A DNA stretch of 64,000 bases from Planctomycetota bacterium (GCA_003696675.1 RFGH01000079.1:1-64000); one strand, 5' to 3'. Positions 47,502 through 56,414 are shown, counted from the first letter of the stretch. Translations and numbers: made by a program. Notes: generated by a model not told the origin, from the sequence alone.

Positions 47502-47527
47502 GAATATTCTGTTTCAACAGGTATTCT
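47502..47527 (+). promoter_or_regulatory. imperfect inverted repeat over the -10 region of the old yellow enzyme gene
   Basis: GAATATTCTGTT and the reverse complement of AACAGGTATTC face each other around TC. The right half contains TATTCT (47522-47527), a fair -10 box 28 bases before the ATG. The position is that of a repressor operator, as known for oxidoreductases of this family controlled by TetR-type regulators; no such regulator lies next to it. Confidence 0.45.
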
Positions 47528-47555
47528 TCCTCGGCAGGAACGCCCGGGAGCCGCG

Positions 47556-48686
47556 ATGACCCACGATCACCTTCTCAGCCCCATCACTGCCGCCGAACTC
47601 ACCGCCCCCAACCGCGTCTGGATGGCCCCGCTCACCCGCAGCCGCGCCACCATGCCGGGCAACATCCCAAACGCCCTGATGGCCGAGTACTACGCACAGC
47701 GGGCCGACCCCAGGACCGGCGCGGGCATCATCATCGCCGAAGCCACCCCCGTCTCCCCCCAGGGCCACGGCTACTACGCCACTCCCGGCATCCACACCGA
47801 CGCCCAGGAAGCCGGCTGGAAGCAGGTCACCGACGCCGTCCACGCCCGCGGCGGGAAAATCGTTCTCCAGCTTTGGCATGTCGGCCGCGTGTCCCACCAC
47901 GCCCTCCAGCCCGACAACCAGCCCCCGGTCAGCCCGACCGACGCCACCAGCCAATCCAAGACCTACATCGACGACACCTACGAGCGCCACCCTAACACCC
48001 CGCCCCGGAAGCTCGATCCCGCCGAGCTTCCCGCCATCGCCGAGGACTTCGCGAACGCCGCCTCGCGTGCCATCCGCGCCGGCTTCGACGGCGTCGAGAT
48101 CCACGGCGCCAATACCTATCTCCTCGATCAGTTCACACGCGACGGCATGAACAAGATGGACCCGCCCTGGGGCGGCTCCACCGAGAACCGGCTCCGCTTC
48201 CCGCTGCTCGTCGCGCATTCCGTCGTCGATGCGGTCGGCGCGGGTCGTGTCGGCTACCGCATCTCCCCCCTCAGCGAGCACCACGACGCCATCGATTCGG
48301 ACCCCAAATCCACCTTCACCGCGCTCGCCGCCGTGCTCGGCAAACTCGGACTTGCCTATCTGCACGCCGTCGAGACCTGGGACCGCTCCAAGATCGACCC
48401 GCGTTTGAAGACCGTCATCCCCGCCATCGCCGACGCCTTCAAGTCCGCCGGCGGGCACGCCTATGTCGCCAACGGCGACTACACGCCCGATCAGGCCGAG
48501 CAGGCCATCGCCTCCGGCTGGGCCGACGCTGTCGCCTTCGGCAAACTCTGGATCAGCAACCCCGACCTGACCGAACGCATCCGCCGCGACGGCCCGTACA
48601 ACGAATGGAACTCCGACACCTTCTACGGCGGCGGCGCGCGGGGCTACACCGACTATCCGACCATCGATCAACCCGCCCTCAGATAG
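47556..48686 (+). CDS. old yellow enzyme family NAD(P)H-dependent alkene reductase
   Basis: The 376-residue flavoprotein has the OYE barrel: LTAPNRVWMAPLTRSRA (FMN site), GIIIAEATPVSPQGHGY, QLWHVGRVSHHALQP with the FMN-contacting His, GFDGVEIHGANTYLLDQFTRDGMNKMDPPWGGSTENRLRFPLLV, and FGKLWISNPDL in the C-terminal FMN phosphate-binding region. It should reduce activated C=C bonds of toxic electrophiles (NemA-like) in the cytoplasm. The ATG is preceded by GGGAG six bases upstream and by a likely operator. It is not in an operon with its neighbours. The active-site Tyr (RGYTD context at the C terminus) cannot be confirmed by eye. Confidence 0.9.
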   Translation: MTHDHLLSPITAAELTAPNRVWMAPLTRSRATMPGNIPNALMAEYYAQRADPRTGAGIIIAEATPVSPQGHGYYATPGIHTDAQEAGWKQVTDAVHARGGKIVLQLWHVGRVSHHALQPDNQPPVSPTDATSQSKTYIDDTYERHPNTPPRKLDPAELPAIAEDFANAASRAIRAGFDGVEIHGANTYLLDQFTRDGMNKMDPPWGGSTENRLRFPLLVAHSVVDAVGAGRVGYRISPLSEHHDAIDSDPKSTFTALAAVLGKLGLAYLHAVETWDRSKIDPRLKTVIPAIADAFKSAGGHAYVANGDYTPDQAEQAIASGWADAVAFGKLWISNPDLTERIRRDGPYNEWNSDTFYGGGARGYTDYPTIDQPALR

Positions 48687-48919
48687 CCGTGAGACCAAGC
48701 GAGCGGACGGCGGGCGTATGCGGGCCAAACCCGTGCCAGTCACGCTCTCATCTCCGGCGTGAACACCGCCCCTGCAGCCCGAGCCCCATCACCCAACGAA
48801 CCCCGCCCGCGGCCTCATCACCCGACACGCCCGCCATCGCCATCCGCACCCTCAAGGCCCTCACCCTTTGCACCCGCCCCGCGGCTCCCCAAACCCCCCG
48901 ACAACCGCCCCAACACCGC

Positions 48920-48925
48920 TAGGAT
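48920..48925 (+). promoter_or_regulatory. -10-like hexamer of glnS (TAGGAT)
   Basis: TAGGAT 20 bases before the ATG at 48946, with GGAGGA at 48935-48940. Short-leader promoter in a 259-base stretch without other recognisable features. Confidence 0.45.
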
Positions 48926-48945
48926 CGTTCCTCCGGAGGACCCCG

Positions 48946-50724
48946 ATGACCGACCCCGCGCCCGCGCGCCACTTCATCCAGCAGATCATCGACGCCGACA
49001 TCGCGTCCGGAAAGTGGGGAACCCCGGGCGACCGCACCGTCGTCACCACCCGCTTCCCCCCGGAACCCAACGGCTACCTCCACATCGGGCACGCCAAGTC
49101 CGTCTGCCTCAACTCCGGCCTCGCCAAAGAGTTCGGCGGCCGCTTTTACCTCCGCTTCGACGACACCAACCCCGCCAAAGAAGAACAGGAGTTCGTCGAT
49201 TCGATCTGCGCCGATGTCGAATGGCTCGGCGGCGAATGGCACGGCCCCGTTCGCTTCGCGTCAGACTACTTCCCCCAGATGTACGAGTGGGCCGTCGAAC
49301 TCATCCAGAAAGGCCTCGCCTATGTCGACGAGCAGCCCCACGACAAAATCCGCGAGCAGCGCGGCAGCCTGACCGAACCCGGCACACCCTCGCCTTACCG
49401 CGACCGTCCCATCGAAGAGTCCCTCGCTCAGTTCGAAAAAATGAAGTCCGGAGGCTTCCCCGACGGCGGCGCGGTCCTCCGCGCCAAGATCGACATGGCC
49501 AGCCCCAACATGAACCTCCGCGACCCGGTCATGTACCGCGTCATCAACAAGCCGCACCACCGCACCGGCAGCACCTGGCACATCTATCCCATGTACGACT
49601 GGGCCCACGGGCTCGAAGACTCCATCGAGGGCATCACCCACTCGCTCTGCACCCTCGAGTTCGAAAACCACCGCCCCCTCTACGACTGGTTCATCAACGC
49701 CATCAACCAGGATCGCGGCCCCGGCTCGAAGTTCGGCGAGAAGATCCACCATTCCCAGCAGATCGAGTTCAGCCGCTACAACCTCGAATACACGACGATG
49801 TCCAAGCGCTTCCTCAAGCTGCTGGTGGACGAGAAACATGTCGAAGGCTGGGACGACCCCCGCATGATCACCGTCGCCGGGCTCCGCCGACGCGGATACA
49901 CCCGCGAAGCCATCCGAAACGCCGTCATCGAAGCCGGCATCACCAAGTACAACGCACTGACCGACTTCACCAAGCTCGAGAACGCCCTCCGCGACGACCT
50001 CAACACCCGCGCCCCCCGACGCATGGGCGTCCTTGACCCCGTCAAGCTCGTCATCACAAACTGGGGTGACCACGGCGATCCAAGCCGTCTCGAAGAACTC
50101 CCCGCCATCAACAACCCCGAAGACGAATCCGCCGGCACACGCCCGGTCAAGTTCGGCCGCGAACTCTGGATCGAGCGCGACGACTTCATGATCGACCCGC
50201 CCAAGAAGTTCTTCCGCCTCGGCCCGGGCCGCGAGGTCCGCCTCCGCTACGCCTACTGGGTCACCTGCACCGACTTCGACACCGACGCCGACGGCCGCGT
50301 CACCGAAATCCGCTGCACCTACGACCCTCAAACACGCGGCGGCGACGCCCCGCCCCCCGACGCCGACGGAAATGTCCGCAAGGTCAAGGGAACCCTGCAC
50401 TGGGTGTCCGCCGCCGACTGTATCGACGCCACCGTCCGCCTCTTCGACCGCCTCTTCACCGAGCCACGCCCCGGAAAACGCACCGGCGAGATCCTCGACG
50501 ACCTCAACCCCGACTCGCTCAAGACCCTCACCGGCTGCAAGCTCGAACGCTCCATCCTCAAACCCACCCCCGACGAGCCCGCCTGGCCCGACGGCATCCG
50601 CCGCTTTCAGCTCGAGCGCCTCGGCTACTTCTGCTTCGACAAGGCCTCCACGCCGGACAACCCGATCCTCAACCGCTCCGTCACCCTCAAGGACTCGTGG
50701 GCGAAGGAAGCTGCGAAGTCCTGA
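48946..50724 (+). CDS. glnS: glutaminyl-tRNA synthetase
   Basis: GlnRS charges tRNA-Gln directly. The 592-residue enzyme has VVTTRFPPEPNGYLHIGHAKSVCLN (HIGH), RFDDTNPAKEEQEFVDSICADVEWLG, the specificity loop HHRTGSTWHIYPMYDWAHGLEDSIEGITHSLCTLEFENHRPLYDW, TTMSKRF (KMSKS equivalent), WDDPRMITVAGLRRRGY and two C-terminal beta-barrels (RPVKFGRELWIERDDF). It ends with LNRSVTLKDSW, the usual GlnRS terminus. The ATG has GGAGGA five bases upstream. GlnRS is uncommon in bacteria and in general is thought to have been acquired from eukaryotes; the C-rich wobble use matches neighbours, so any transfer is old. Confidence 0.95.
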   Translation: MTDPAPARHFIQQIIDADIASGKWGTPGDRTVVTTRFPPEPNGYLHIGHAKSVCLNSGLAKEFGGRFYLRFDDTNPAKEEQEFVDSICADVEWLGGEWHGPVRFASDYFPQMYEWAVELIQKGLAYVDEQPHDKIREQRGSLTEPGTPSPYRDRPIEESLAQFEKMKSGGFPDGGAVLRAKIDMASPNMNLRDPVMYRVINKPHHRTGSTWHIYPMYDWAHGLEDSIEGITHSLCTLEFENHRPLYDWFINAINQDRGPGSKFGEKIHHSQQIEFSRYNLEYTTMSKRFLKLLVDEKHVEGWDDPRMITVAGLRRRGYTREAIRNAVIEAGITKYNALTDFTKLENALRDDLNTRAPRRMGVLDPVKLVITNWGDHGDPSRLEELPAINNPEDESAGTRPVKFGRELWIERDDFMIDPPKKFFRLGPGREVRLRYAYWVTCTDFDTDADGRVTEIRCTYDPQTRGGDAPPPDADGNVRKVKGTLHWVSAADCIDATVRLFDRLFTEPRPGKRTGEILDDLNPDSLKTLTGCKLERSILKPTPDEPAWPDGIRRFQLERLGYFCFDKASTPDNPILNRSVTLKDSWAKEAAKS

Positions 50725-50865
50725 ACGCGGTCGAGTAATCGAGAAATCTGCCCTGCATCGACACGGTTTGTGCGCCGTTTTGATGTCATGCGCCCGCCGC
50801 GCCTTGGCAACCACGCCGCCCGCGGTACGCTGGTCCAGCCAACCCCAGGACCCGCGAACGAGCCC

Positions 50866-51489
50866 ATGACCCATTCCCAACCACACCCCGCGATGCTGCC
50901 CCTCGGCGCCTGCCACTGCTGCGGCCGGGTCCACCGCCTGCCCCCCGTCCCGCCACGCTCGGTCGCCCGCTGCGTCCGCTGCGACGCCGTCATCCGCCAC
51001 GCCGGACACCCCCGCGCCACCGCCCGCACCGCCGCCCTCGCCTCGGCCGCCCTGATCGTCTACCCCCTCGCCCTCGCCCTGCCCGTCATGCGCATCGAAC
51101 GCCTCGGGCACGCCAGCGACGCCTCCATCTGGTCCGGCATGATCGGTCTGCTCGCCGAGGGCCATCTCTTCGTCGGCGGCATCGTCCTGCTCTTCTCCAT
51201 CGTCGCCCCCATCGCCAAACTCGTCGCCCTCTTCCTCCTCTGCGCCGGCCGCCGCGGGCTCGAAGCCCGCCACCGCGCCCGCACCTACCGCATGGTCGAG
51301 TTCATCGGGCGATGGGGCATGGTCGATGTCCTCCTCGTCGCCGTTGTCGTCGCGGCCGTCAAACTCGGCGACCTCGTCGAGGTCACCCCCGGCCCGGGCG
51401 TCGTCGCTTTCGGCATCGTCGTCATCCTCAGCCTCCTTGCCTCCGCCGCCTTCGATCCCCACGCCATCTGGGAGACCGAGCCCGCATGA
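50866..51489 (+). CDS. PqiA-like membrane protein, single-domain form
   Basis: The 207-residue protein starts with a zinc-ribbon-like pair, ACHCCGRVHRL and ARCVRCDAVIRH, followed by four hydrophobic helices (AALASAALIVYPLALALPVM, LFVGGIVLLFSIVAPIAKLVALFLLC, WGMVDVLLVAVVVAAVKLG, VAFGIVVILSLLAS). PLALALPVM and LLFSIVAPIAKL are PqiA signatures. E. coli PqiA has two such modules; here only one is present. PqiA-type proteins work with MCE proteins in lipid transfer between membranes. The stop overlaps the start of the MCE gene by four bases. The ATG was chosen just before the Cys pair. Confidence 0.85.
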   Translation: MTHSQPHPAMLPLGACHCCGRVHRLPPVPPRSVARCVRCDAVIRHAGHPRATARTAALASAALIVYPLALALPVMRIERLGHASDASIWSGMIGLLAEGHLFVGGIVLLFSIVAPIAKLVALFLLCAGRRGLEARHRARTYRMVEFIGRWGMVDVLLVAVVVAAVKLGDLVEVTPGPGVVAFGIVVILSLLASAAFDPHAIWETEPA

Positions 51490-52433
51490 CCGACCAACCG
51501 ACCACCCAGCCGACCCCGCCACCGGACACCGGCGACGCCATCCCCCTCGCGGTCGTCCGCCCGCGCCGCTTCAGCGTCACCTGGCTCATCCCCATTGGCG
51601 CGCTGCTGCTCGTCGCCGGGCTCCTCTTCGCCCACCTCGCCCGCGAACGCGGCCCGACCATCACCATCCGCTTCGCCGACGCTGGCGGTATCGAGCCAGG
51701 CTCCGAGATCGTCCACCGCGGCCTGAGCGTCGGCGTCGTCCGCGATGTCCGGCTCACCGACGACATGACCGGCGTCCTCGCGACCGCCGAACTCGCCCCC
51801 CACGCCGCCGCCATCGCTGGCGAAGGCTCGGCCTTCTGGATCGTCCGCCCAGAGATCAGCCTCGAGCGCATCGCCGGGCTCGAAACCCTGCTCGGCCCGC
51901 AATACATCGCCGTCCGCCCGGCCCCGCCCGGCGCGCCCCGCGCCTCCCGCTTCGAAGGGCTCGACGCGCCCCCCGCGATCGCCCCGCCCGCGGACGGATC
52001 CATCCGTGTCACCCTCCGCGCCCCGCGCCTCGGCGGGCTCGCACCCGGCTCGCCCGTCCTCTACCGCGACATACCCGTCGGCGCCGTCCGCTCGGCCGAT
52101 CTCGCCCCGGACGCCACCGGCATCATCATCACCGCAGACATCCAGCCACGCTTCGCCCCCCTCGTCCGCGACAACTCCCGCTTCTGGCGCGCCGGCGGTG
52201 TCGGCGTCGACTTCGGCCTCTTCTCCGGCCTGACCGTCCGCGCCGACTCGCTCTCCAGCGTCATTCACGCCGCCATCGCCTTCGCCACCCCCAAACGCCC
52301 CGGCGCACCACCGACCGACGCCACCGTCTTCGACCTCGCCGACACCCCGGACAACGACTGGCTCGAATGGGCGCCCCAGATCAAACTCACCCCCGAACCC
52401 GCCCTAAGTCCAAACCCTACCATCGCCCCATGA
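51486..52433 (+). CDS. MCE-domain membrane protein (PqiB/YebT-like, two MCE domains)
   Basis: The 315-residue protein has a cytoplasmic N terminus rich in Pro, a membrane helix (WLIPIGALLLVAGLLFAHLA) and two MCE domains: GPTITIRFADAGGIEPGSEIVHRGLSVGVVRDVRL at about 55-90 and SIRVTLRAPRLGGLAPGSPVLYRDIPVGAVRSADL at about 180-215. PqiB has three and YebT seven, so this is a short version. MCE proteins form hexameric channels that carry lipids across the envelope; an outer membrane is thus implied. The ATG overlaps the PqiA-like stop (ATGA) and the stop overlaps the next ATG in the same way. No PqiC lipoprotein gene is nearby. Confidence 0.87.
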   Translation: MTDQPTTQPTPPPDTGDAIPLAVVRPRRFSVTWLIPIGALLLVAGLLFAHLARERGPTITIRFADAGGIEPGSEIVHRGLSVGVVRDVRLTDDMTGVLATAELAPHAAAIAGEGSAFWIVRPEISLERIAGLETLLGPQYIAVRPAPPGAPRASRFEGLDAPPAIAPPADGSIRVTLRAPRLGGLAPGSPVLYRDIPVGAVRSADLAPDATGIIITADIQPRFAPLVRDNSRFWRAGGVGVDFGLFSGLTVRADSLSSVIHAAIAFATPKRPGAPPTDATVFDLADTPDNDWLEWAPQIKLTPEPALSPNPTIAP

Positions 52434-53353
52434 ACCTCATCTGCACCGGCACCATCGGCATCGACACCGTCGAAACCCCCGGCAACGGGCGGCGCGAGCA
52501 CCTCCTCGGCGGCTCCTGCGTCTACTTCGCCGCCGCGGCCTCCTTCTACACCAACCCCCGCCTCGTCGCCGTCGTCGGCGACGACTTCCCCCCCGAGTTC
52601 CTCGACACCATCAAGTCATTCAAGGGCGTCGACACCGCCGGGCTCGAAATCCGCCAGGGCTCCAGGACCTTCCGCTGGGGCGGCAAGTACCTCGACGACA
52701 TGGACCGCCGCGAGACCCTCTTCACCGAACTCGGCGTCCTCGAGGAAGCCCCGCCGACCATCCCGGCGGCCTTCAAGTCCTCCGAGATCGTCTTCCTCGC
52801 CAACTCCCACCCCGCCGTCCAAGGCGACCTGCTCAGCCAGATCAACAGCCCGAAACTCACCGTCGCTGACACGATGGACCTCTGGATCAACATCGCCAAG
52901 GACGACCTGACCAATCTGCTCAAGCGCGTCGACGGGCTTGTGCTCAACTTCGACGAAGCAGAACTCTTCACCGGCCACCGCAACCCCGTCACCGCCGGGC
53001 GGCACCTGCTCGACCTCGGCCCCCGCTTCGTCGTCATCAAAAAGGGCGAGCACGGCTGCATCCTCGTCCACCGTGACGGGCTTTCCGCCCTGCCCGCCTA
53101 CCCCACCGAGAAGGTCATCGACCCCACCGGCGCGGGAGACTCCTTCGCCGGCGGCATGATGGGCCGCATCGCCGCCCAGGGCGCCGCCGACCCCGGCTCC
53201 TTCGACTCCATCCGCGACGCCCTCGCCCACGGCACCATCATCGCCTCGTTCAATGTCGAGTCCTTCTCCCTCGACCGGCTCAAGGCACTGACCCCCGCCG
53301 ATGTCCACACCCGTTTCGCGGATTACGCATCCATGCTCCGCGTCGCGAACTGA
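52430..53353 (+). CDS. PfkB-family carbohydrate/nucleoside kinase
   Basis: The 307-residue protein matches the ribokinase fold: GTIGIDTVETP near the start, GGSCVYFAAAASFY, VVGDDFPPEFLDTI, NFDEAELFTG, VVIKKGEHGC and the C-terminal signature KVIDPTGAGDSFAGGMMGRIA, whose Asp is the catalytic base. The substrate cannot be read from these motifs; relatives act on ribose, adenosine or sugar phosphates. The ATG overlaps the MCE gene stop by four bases, so it belongs to the pqi-like operon although its chemistry is different. The stop lies two bases before the GTG of a methyltransferase gene. Confidence 0.9.
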   Translation: MNLICTGTIGIDTVETPGNGRREHLLGGSCVYFAAAASFYTNPRLVAVVGDDFPPEFLDTIKSFKGVDTAGLEIRQGSRTFRWGGKYLDDMDRRETLFTELGVLEEAPPTIPAAFKSSEIVFLANSHPAVQGDLLSQINSPKLTVADTMDLWINIAKDDLTNLLKRVDGLVLNFDEAELFTGHRNPVTAGRHLLDLGPRFVVIKKGEHGCILVHRDGLSALPAYPTEKVIDPTGAGDSFAGGMMGRIAAQGAADPGSFDSIRDALAHGTIIASFNVESFSLDRLKALTPADVHTRFADYASMLRVAN

Positions 53354-53355
53354 CC

Positions 53356-54021
53356 GTGCCCAAGGACAGCCGCCCCTATCTCGACCCCTACCTCCGCGCC
53401 GCGGACAAGTTCGGCCCGGGCTTCGACGCGCTCCTCTGGCAATCCCCAAAGGCACAGAAGATCCGCTTCCGCGTCATCTCCAAGCTCCTCGACACCACCG
53501 GACGCACCGTGGCCGACATCGGTTGCGGAAACGCCGACCTCCTCCGCCACCTCCACGATTGCAACCACGCCCCCGCCCGTTACATCGGCATCGACGCCGT
53601 CCCCAAGACGCTGGATCACGCCCGCGAGCAGATCCGCGCCGCCGGAATCGACACCGCCGTTTTCCTCGACCACGACTTCGTCCGCGAAACCGACCTCGCC
53701 GAGCAACTCGTCCGCGACGCGGGCGCCGACACCATCATCTTCTGCGGCTCGCTCAACACCCTGCTCGAGCACGAGGCCCAGTCCATCCTCGACCGCTTCT
53801 GGAAAGCCGTCGCACGACGCGAGAACGGCGCGCTCGTGTTCAACTTCCTCTCCGATCGCCACGACCGCGCCCGCACCCCCGCCAACCCACCGGCGGTCCG
53901 CTTCGACCCGGTCAACATGGTCCACTGGGCACTCGACCGCACACCGCTGGTCACCTTCCGCCACGACTACCTCGGCGGGCACGACGCCACCATCTGCATG
54001 AAGTCCGCCGCCCTCCCATGA
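53356..54021 (+). CDS. class I SAM-dependent methyltransferase
   Basis: The 221-residue protein shows motif I VADIGCGNADLLRHLH at about 55-70, the acidic end of strand 2 in YIGIDAVPKTLDHAREQ, and DTIIFCGSLNTLLEH for motif II/III, so it binds S-adenosylmethionine. An N-terminal helical part (PYLRAADKFGPGFDALLWQSPKAQKIRFRVI) resembles that of small-molecule or lipid methyltransferases, but the substrate is unknown. GTG start with two bases between it and the previous stop, as part of the pqi-like operon. It converges with the HtrA-like gene; a hairpin lies in between. Confidence 0.82.
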   Translation: MPKDSRPYLDPYLRAADKFGPGFDALLWQSPKAQKIRFRVISKLLDTTGRTVADIGCGNADLLRHLHDCNHAPARYIGIDAVPKTLDHAREQIRAAGIDTAVFLDHDFVRETDLAEQLVRDAGADTIIFCGSLNTLLEHEAQSILDRFWKAVARRENGALVFNFLSDRHDRARTPANPPAVRFDPVNMVHWALDRTPLVTFRHDYLGGHDATICMKSAALP

Positions 54022-54043
54022 CCAAGCCCAGCACCAAAGCAAA

Positions 54044-54067
54044 GCGGGGGCCCCGAAGAGTCCCCGC
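54044..54067 (-). terminator. intrinsic terminator of the HtrA-like gene
   Basis: On the minus strand GCGGGGACTC pairs with GGGCCCCCGC around a TTCG tetraloop (one A-C mismatch, one G-U pair), and TTTGCTTTGG follows. The stem starts 29 bases after the stop at 54097. In the plus direction the U-run is missing. Confidence 0.7.
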
Positions 54068-54096
54068 GTCATCACGCTCCCGAGATGCACGGGCGA

Positions 54097-55578
54097 TCAA
54101 TCCTCCCACACCGCCATGAACCGATCCGACCCCTGACGCCGGATCGAGTTGTCCTCAAGGATCTCCTCGGTCACTTCCAGCATCTCTTCACGATCGAACA
54201 CCAGCGTCTCCTGATCCTTGTCATAGAACTCGAACACAAGGAACTCATCATCGCTGGCCTTGATGATCTCCAGCATGTGCGACAGGTTCTTGACCCTCTC
54301 CCCGTTCACCGATTTCACCGTGGGCCGGTACGCGATGGCATACCCCTTGGTGATCGGGTGCGGCAGGAAATCGCTCGCCACCACCACCAGCTCCTCACCC
54401 TCGAACGCCTTCTCATCTTCAGCACGCAACGCGATCGGAGACCGCAGCATCGCAAGATAAGCCGCATAAAACTCGAACAGGTGATCCCGCGCGACGGGGC
54501 TGAAAACCATCGGTCCGAGCACGAAGTACTCCGGATAGTCGTTTCCCAGGTACAACATCAGATCGTCCCGCGAGGTCGCCACCGGCAGCGTCAGTTCCAC
54601 CGGCTCACCCTTGCGGACCACCGTCACCTTGATCGTCCCGTCGGTCGCTGTCTGCGGGATCAGATACGCCCACGACACCCGCACCCCGTCGCCGATCGTC
54701 ACAAGCCCCGCGTTGTCGATGTCCACGCCTCCGATCGAATCGATCAGGTCCCACCGCTTCAGGGGCAGGTCCTCGTCGTCACCCGTGTAGATCAGACCGG
54801 TCTGATCGTCGCTCAGCCCCAGCCACGCCCGCACCGCCTCGTTCTCGGCCGTCTGGAACCCCTCGGCGAACAACTTCACCCGCCCGTCATACGACCCGTC
54901 CGCGATGTCATCGAGGAACACGCGGACTTCCTCCGCAGGAATCACATACCCGATGTTCTCCGCTTGGTCGATCCCCGAGAAGGTCACCCCGATCACCTCC
55001 CCGTCCATCACCACCGGCCCGCCGGAGTTGCCCGGATTCAGCGCGGCATCCACCTGGATCCGCAGCCCATAGGTATCGAAGTAGTAATCCGCATACTCGA
55101 TGCGGCTGACCACGCCCTCCGTGATCGAGAGCTGCTCGCCCCCCAGCGGATAGCCGTACGCCTGCACCGTCCCGCCGATCCGGGGCAGCTCGGACCTGAG
55201 CCGCAGCTCGGGGTGCGTTCCGTGAAACGACTCCCGCTCGTTGTCCCGCCGGATCTTGAGTACCGCCAGGTCGATGCCGCGGGCGATCGCGACAAGATCG
55301 GCCCGGAGCCGGTCGGCGCTCTGCGGCGGCTGCACGAAAATCTGGCTGGAATACTCGACCACATGGGCGTTGGTCAGGATCCGGTTGCCCGAGATCACGA
55401 ACCCGGTTCCGGTATATTCCTCGGGCGGCAGCTTGGACCACGGCGCCTCGAAGTCCGGGCCGCGGTAGGTCGCGTAGATCTTCACGACCGACTGACGGAC
55501 ATCCGCCGCCGGTTCATCCTGCCCGGCCGCCGGGAACGCCGCGAGCCAACCGAGCACCAACACGACCATCCAACGCAT
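54097..55578 (-). CDS. exported trypsin-like serine protease with PDZ-like domain (HtrA/Deg type)
   Basis: The 493-residue product starts with a signal peptide (RWMVVLVLGWLAAFPAAGQ). The chymotrypsin-fold domain has a complete triad: His72 in ILTNAHVV, Asp103 in GIDLAVLKI and Ser185 in NPGNSGGPVV, with SGIDQAENIGYVIPAEEV after it. A PDZ-like region follows (LWLGLSDDQTGLIY ... DIDNAGLVTIGDGVRVSW) and a further domain of about 150 residues near the C terminus, as in Deg proteases of the plant Deg9/10 type. It should act in the periplasm on damaged proteins. The ATG has GGAGG upstream, and a TAGGAT hexamer lies near 55645-55650. Confidence 0.88.
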   Translation of the reverse strand: MRWMVVLVLGWLAAFPAAGQDEPAADVRQSVVKIYATYRGPDFEAPWSKLPPEEYTGTGFVISGNRILTNAHVVEYSSQIFVQPPQSADRLRADLVAIARGIDLAVLKIRRDNERESFHGTHPELRLRSELPRIGGTVQAYGYPLGGEQLSITEGVVSRIEYADYYFDTYGLRIQVDAALNPGNSGGPVVMDGEVIGVTFSGIDQAENIGYVIPAEEVRVFLDDIADGSYDGRVKLFAEGFQTAENEAVRAWLGLSDDQTGLIYTGDDEDLPLKRWDLIDSIGGVDIDNAGLVTIGDGVRVSWAYLIPQTATDGTIKVTVVRKGEPVELTLPVATSRDDLMLYLGNDYPEYFVLGPMVFSPVARDHLFEFYAAYLAMLRSPIALRAEDEKAFEGEELVVVASDFLPHPITKGYAIAYRPTVKSVNGERVKNLSHMLEIIKASDDEFLVFEFYDKDQETLVFDREEMLEVTEEILEDNSIRRQGSDRFMAVWED

Positions 55579-55674
55579 CCGGACCTCCGTTTCACTGGCC
55601 CTGGGCGGGCCGTTCCACGCCAGGCTCGCCGCCCGGCGACGGGCCATCCTACCGCCCGCTCCCCGATCCGGTTC

Positions 55675-55680
55675 TACGAT
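55675..55680 (+). promoter_or_regulatory. -10-like hexamer of the glutamine amidotransferase gene (TACGAT)
   Basis: TACGAT five bases before the ATG at 55686; no Shine-Dalgarno. Leaderless type, divergent from the HtrA-like gene. Confidence 0.45.
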
Positions 55681-55685
55681 CCGCC

Positions 55686-56411
55686 ATGGCCAGAATCGTC
55701 GTCCTCCAGCACAACCCGCACGCCCACGCCGGCCGGCTCGGCCGCACCCTCCGCGACCACGGCTTCCGGCTCGATGTCCGACGCCCCGACCTCGACCCCG
55801 ATCAGGTCCCCTCCGACATCGACGACCTTCACGGGCTGGTCATCCTCGGCGGGCACCAGAATGTCGATGAGAACCACGCGTTCCTCGCCCGCGAGCAGGC
55901 TCTGATCCGGGCGATGCACGCCGCCGAGCGTCCGGTTGTCGGCGTGTGCCTGGGCTCCCAGCAGATCACCGTGGCGCTGGGCGGCAAGGTGGACCGCATG
56001 CCAGAGCCCGAGGTCGGCATGACCCCGATCCGGCTGAGCGTGCCCGGCCAAACAGAGACCATTCTCGCGGGCGTGCCCTGGTCGTGCCCGATGCTGCACT
56101 CGCACGCGTACCACGCCGTCACGCCCGCGCCGGGCGCCACGGTGCTCGCCTCGTCCGACAAGTCCAAGGTCCAGGCCTACAAAGTCGGGCTGCGGACCTA
56201 CGGCTTCCAGTTCCATTTCGAGTGCGATATCCCGATGGTGTCGGAGATGTTCGACCGCTCGCAGGAACTGGCGGACCGGGCCGGTCTGAGCCGGGCACAA
56301 CTCGACGCCCAGCTCGCCGAGCACGCCGAGATGTTCGACCGCGCCGCCGATCGGATCTGCACGAACCTCGCCGTGTGCGCGTTCACCTTTCAAGAGTTGC
56401 TGTCGGTCTGA
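55686..56411 (+). CDS. class I glutamine amidotransferase-like protein (GMP synthase amidotransferase type)
   Basis: The 241-residue protein has the triad-type fold: LVILGGHQNVDENHAFLAREQALIRAMHAAERPVVGVCLGSQQITVALGGKV with the nucleophile Cys near residue 87 in GVCLGSQ, and YGFQFHFECDIPM with the catalytic His and Glu. As a free-standing amidotransferase it may act on gamma-glutamyl compounds or supply ammonia to an unknown partner. The following DNA glycosylase starts three bases after the stop; the link between these two functions is not clear. Wobble bases are mixed C/G, marking the zone where plus-strand skew changes. Confidence 0.88.
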   Translation: MARIVVLQHNPHAHAGRLGRTLRDHGFRLDVRRPDLDPDQVPSDIDDLHGLVILGGHQNVDENHAFLAREQALIRAMHAAERPVVGVCLGSQQITVALGGKVDRMPEPEVGMTPIRLSVPGQTETILAGVPWSCPMLHSHAYHAVTPAPGATVLASSDKSKVQAYKVGLRTYGFQFHFECDIPMVSEMFDRSQELADRAGLSRAQLDAQLAEHAEMFDRAADRICTNLAVCAFTFQELLSV

Positions 56412-56414
56412 GCC

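Noticed and set aside
48687-48945. Possible gene or RNA before glnS
   Set aside because: C-rich sequence with no start, domain or stable hairpin; only a -10-like box and a ribosome-binding site for glnS were found.
55579-55685. Replication origin at the right skew change
   Set aside because: No DnaA-box cluster, no A/T-rich unwinding region and no dnaA, dnaN or gidA genes nearby.
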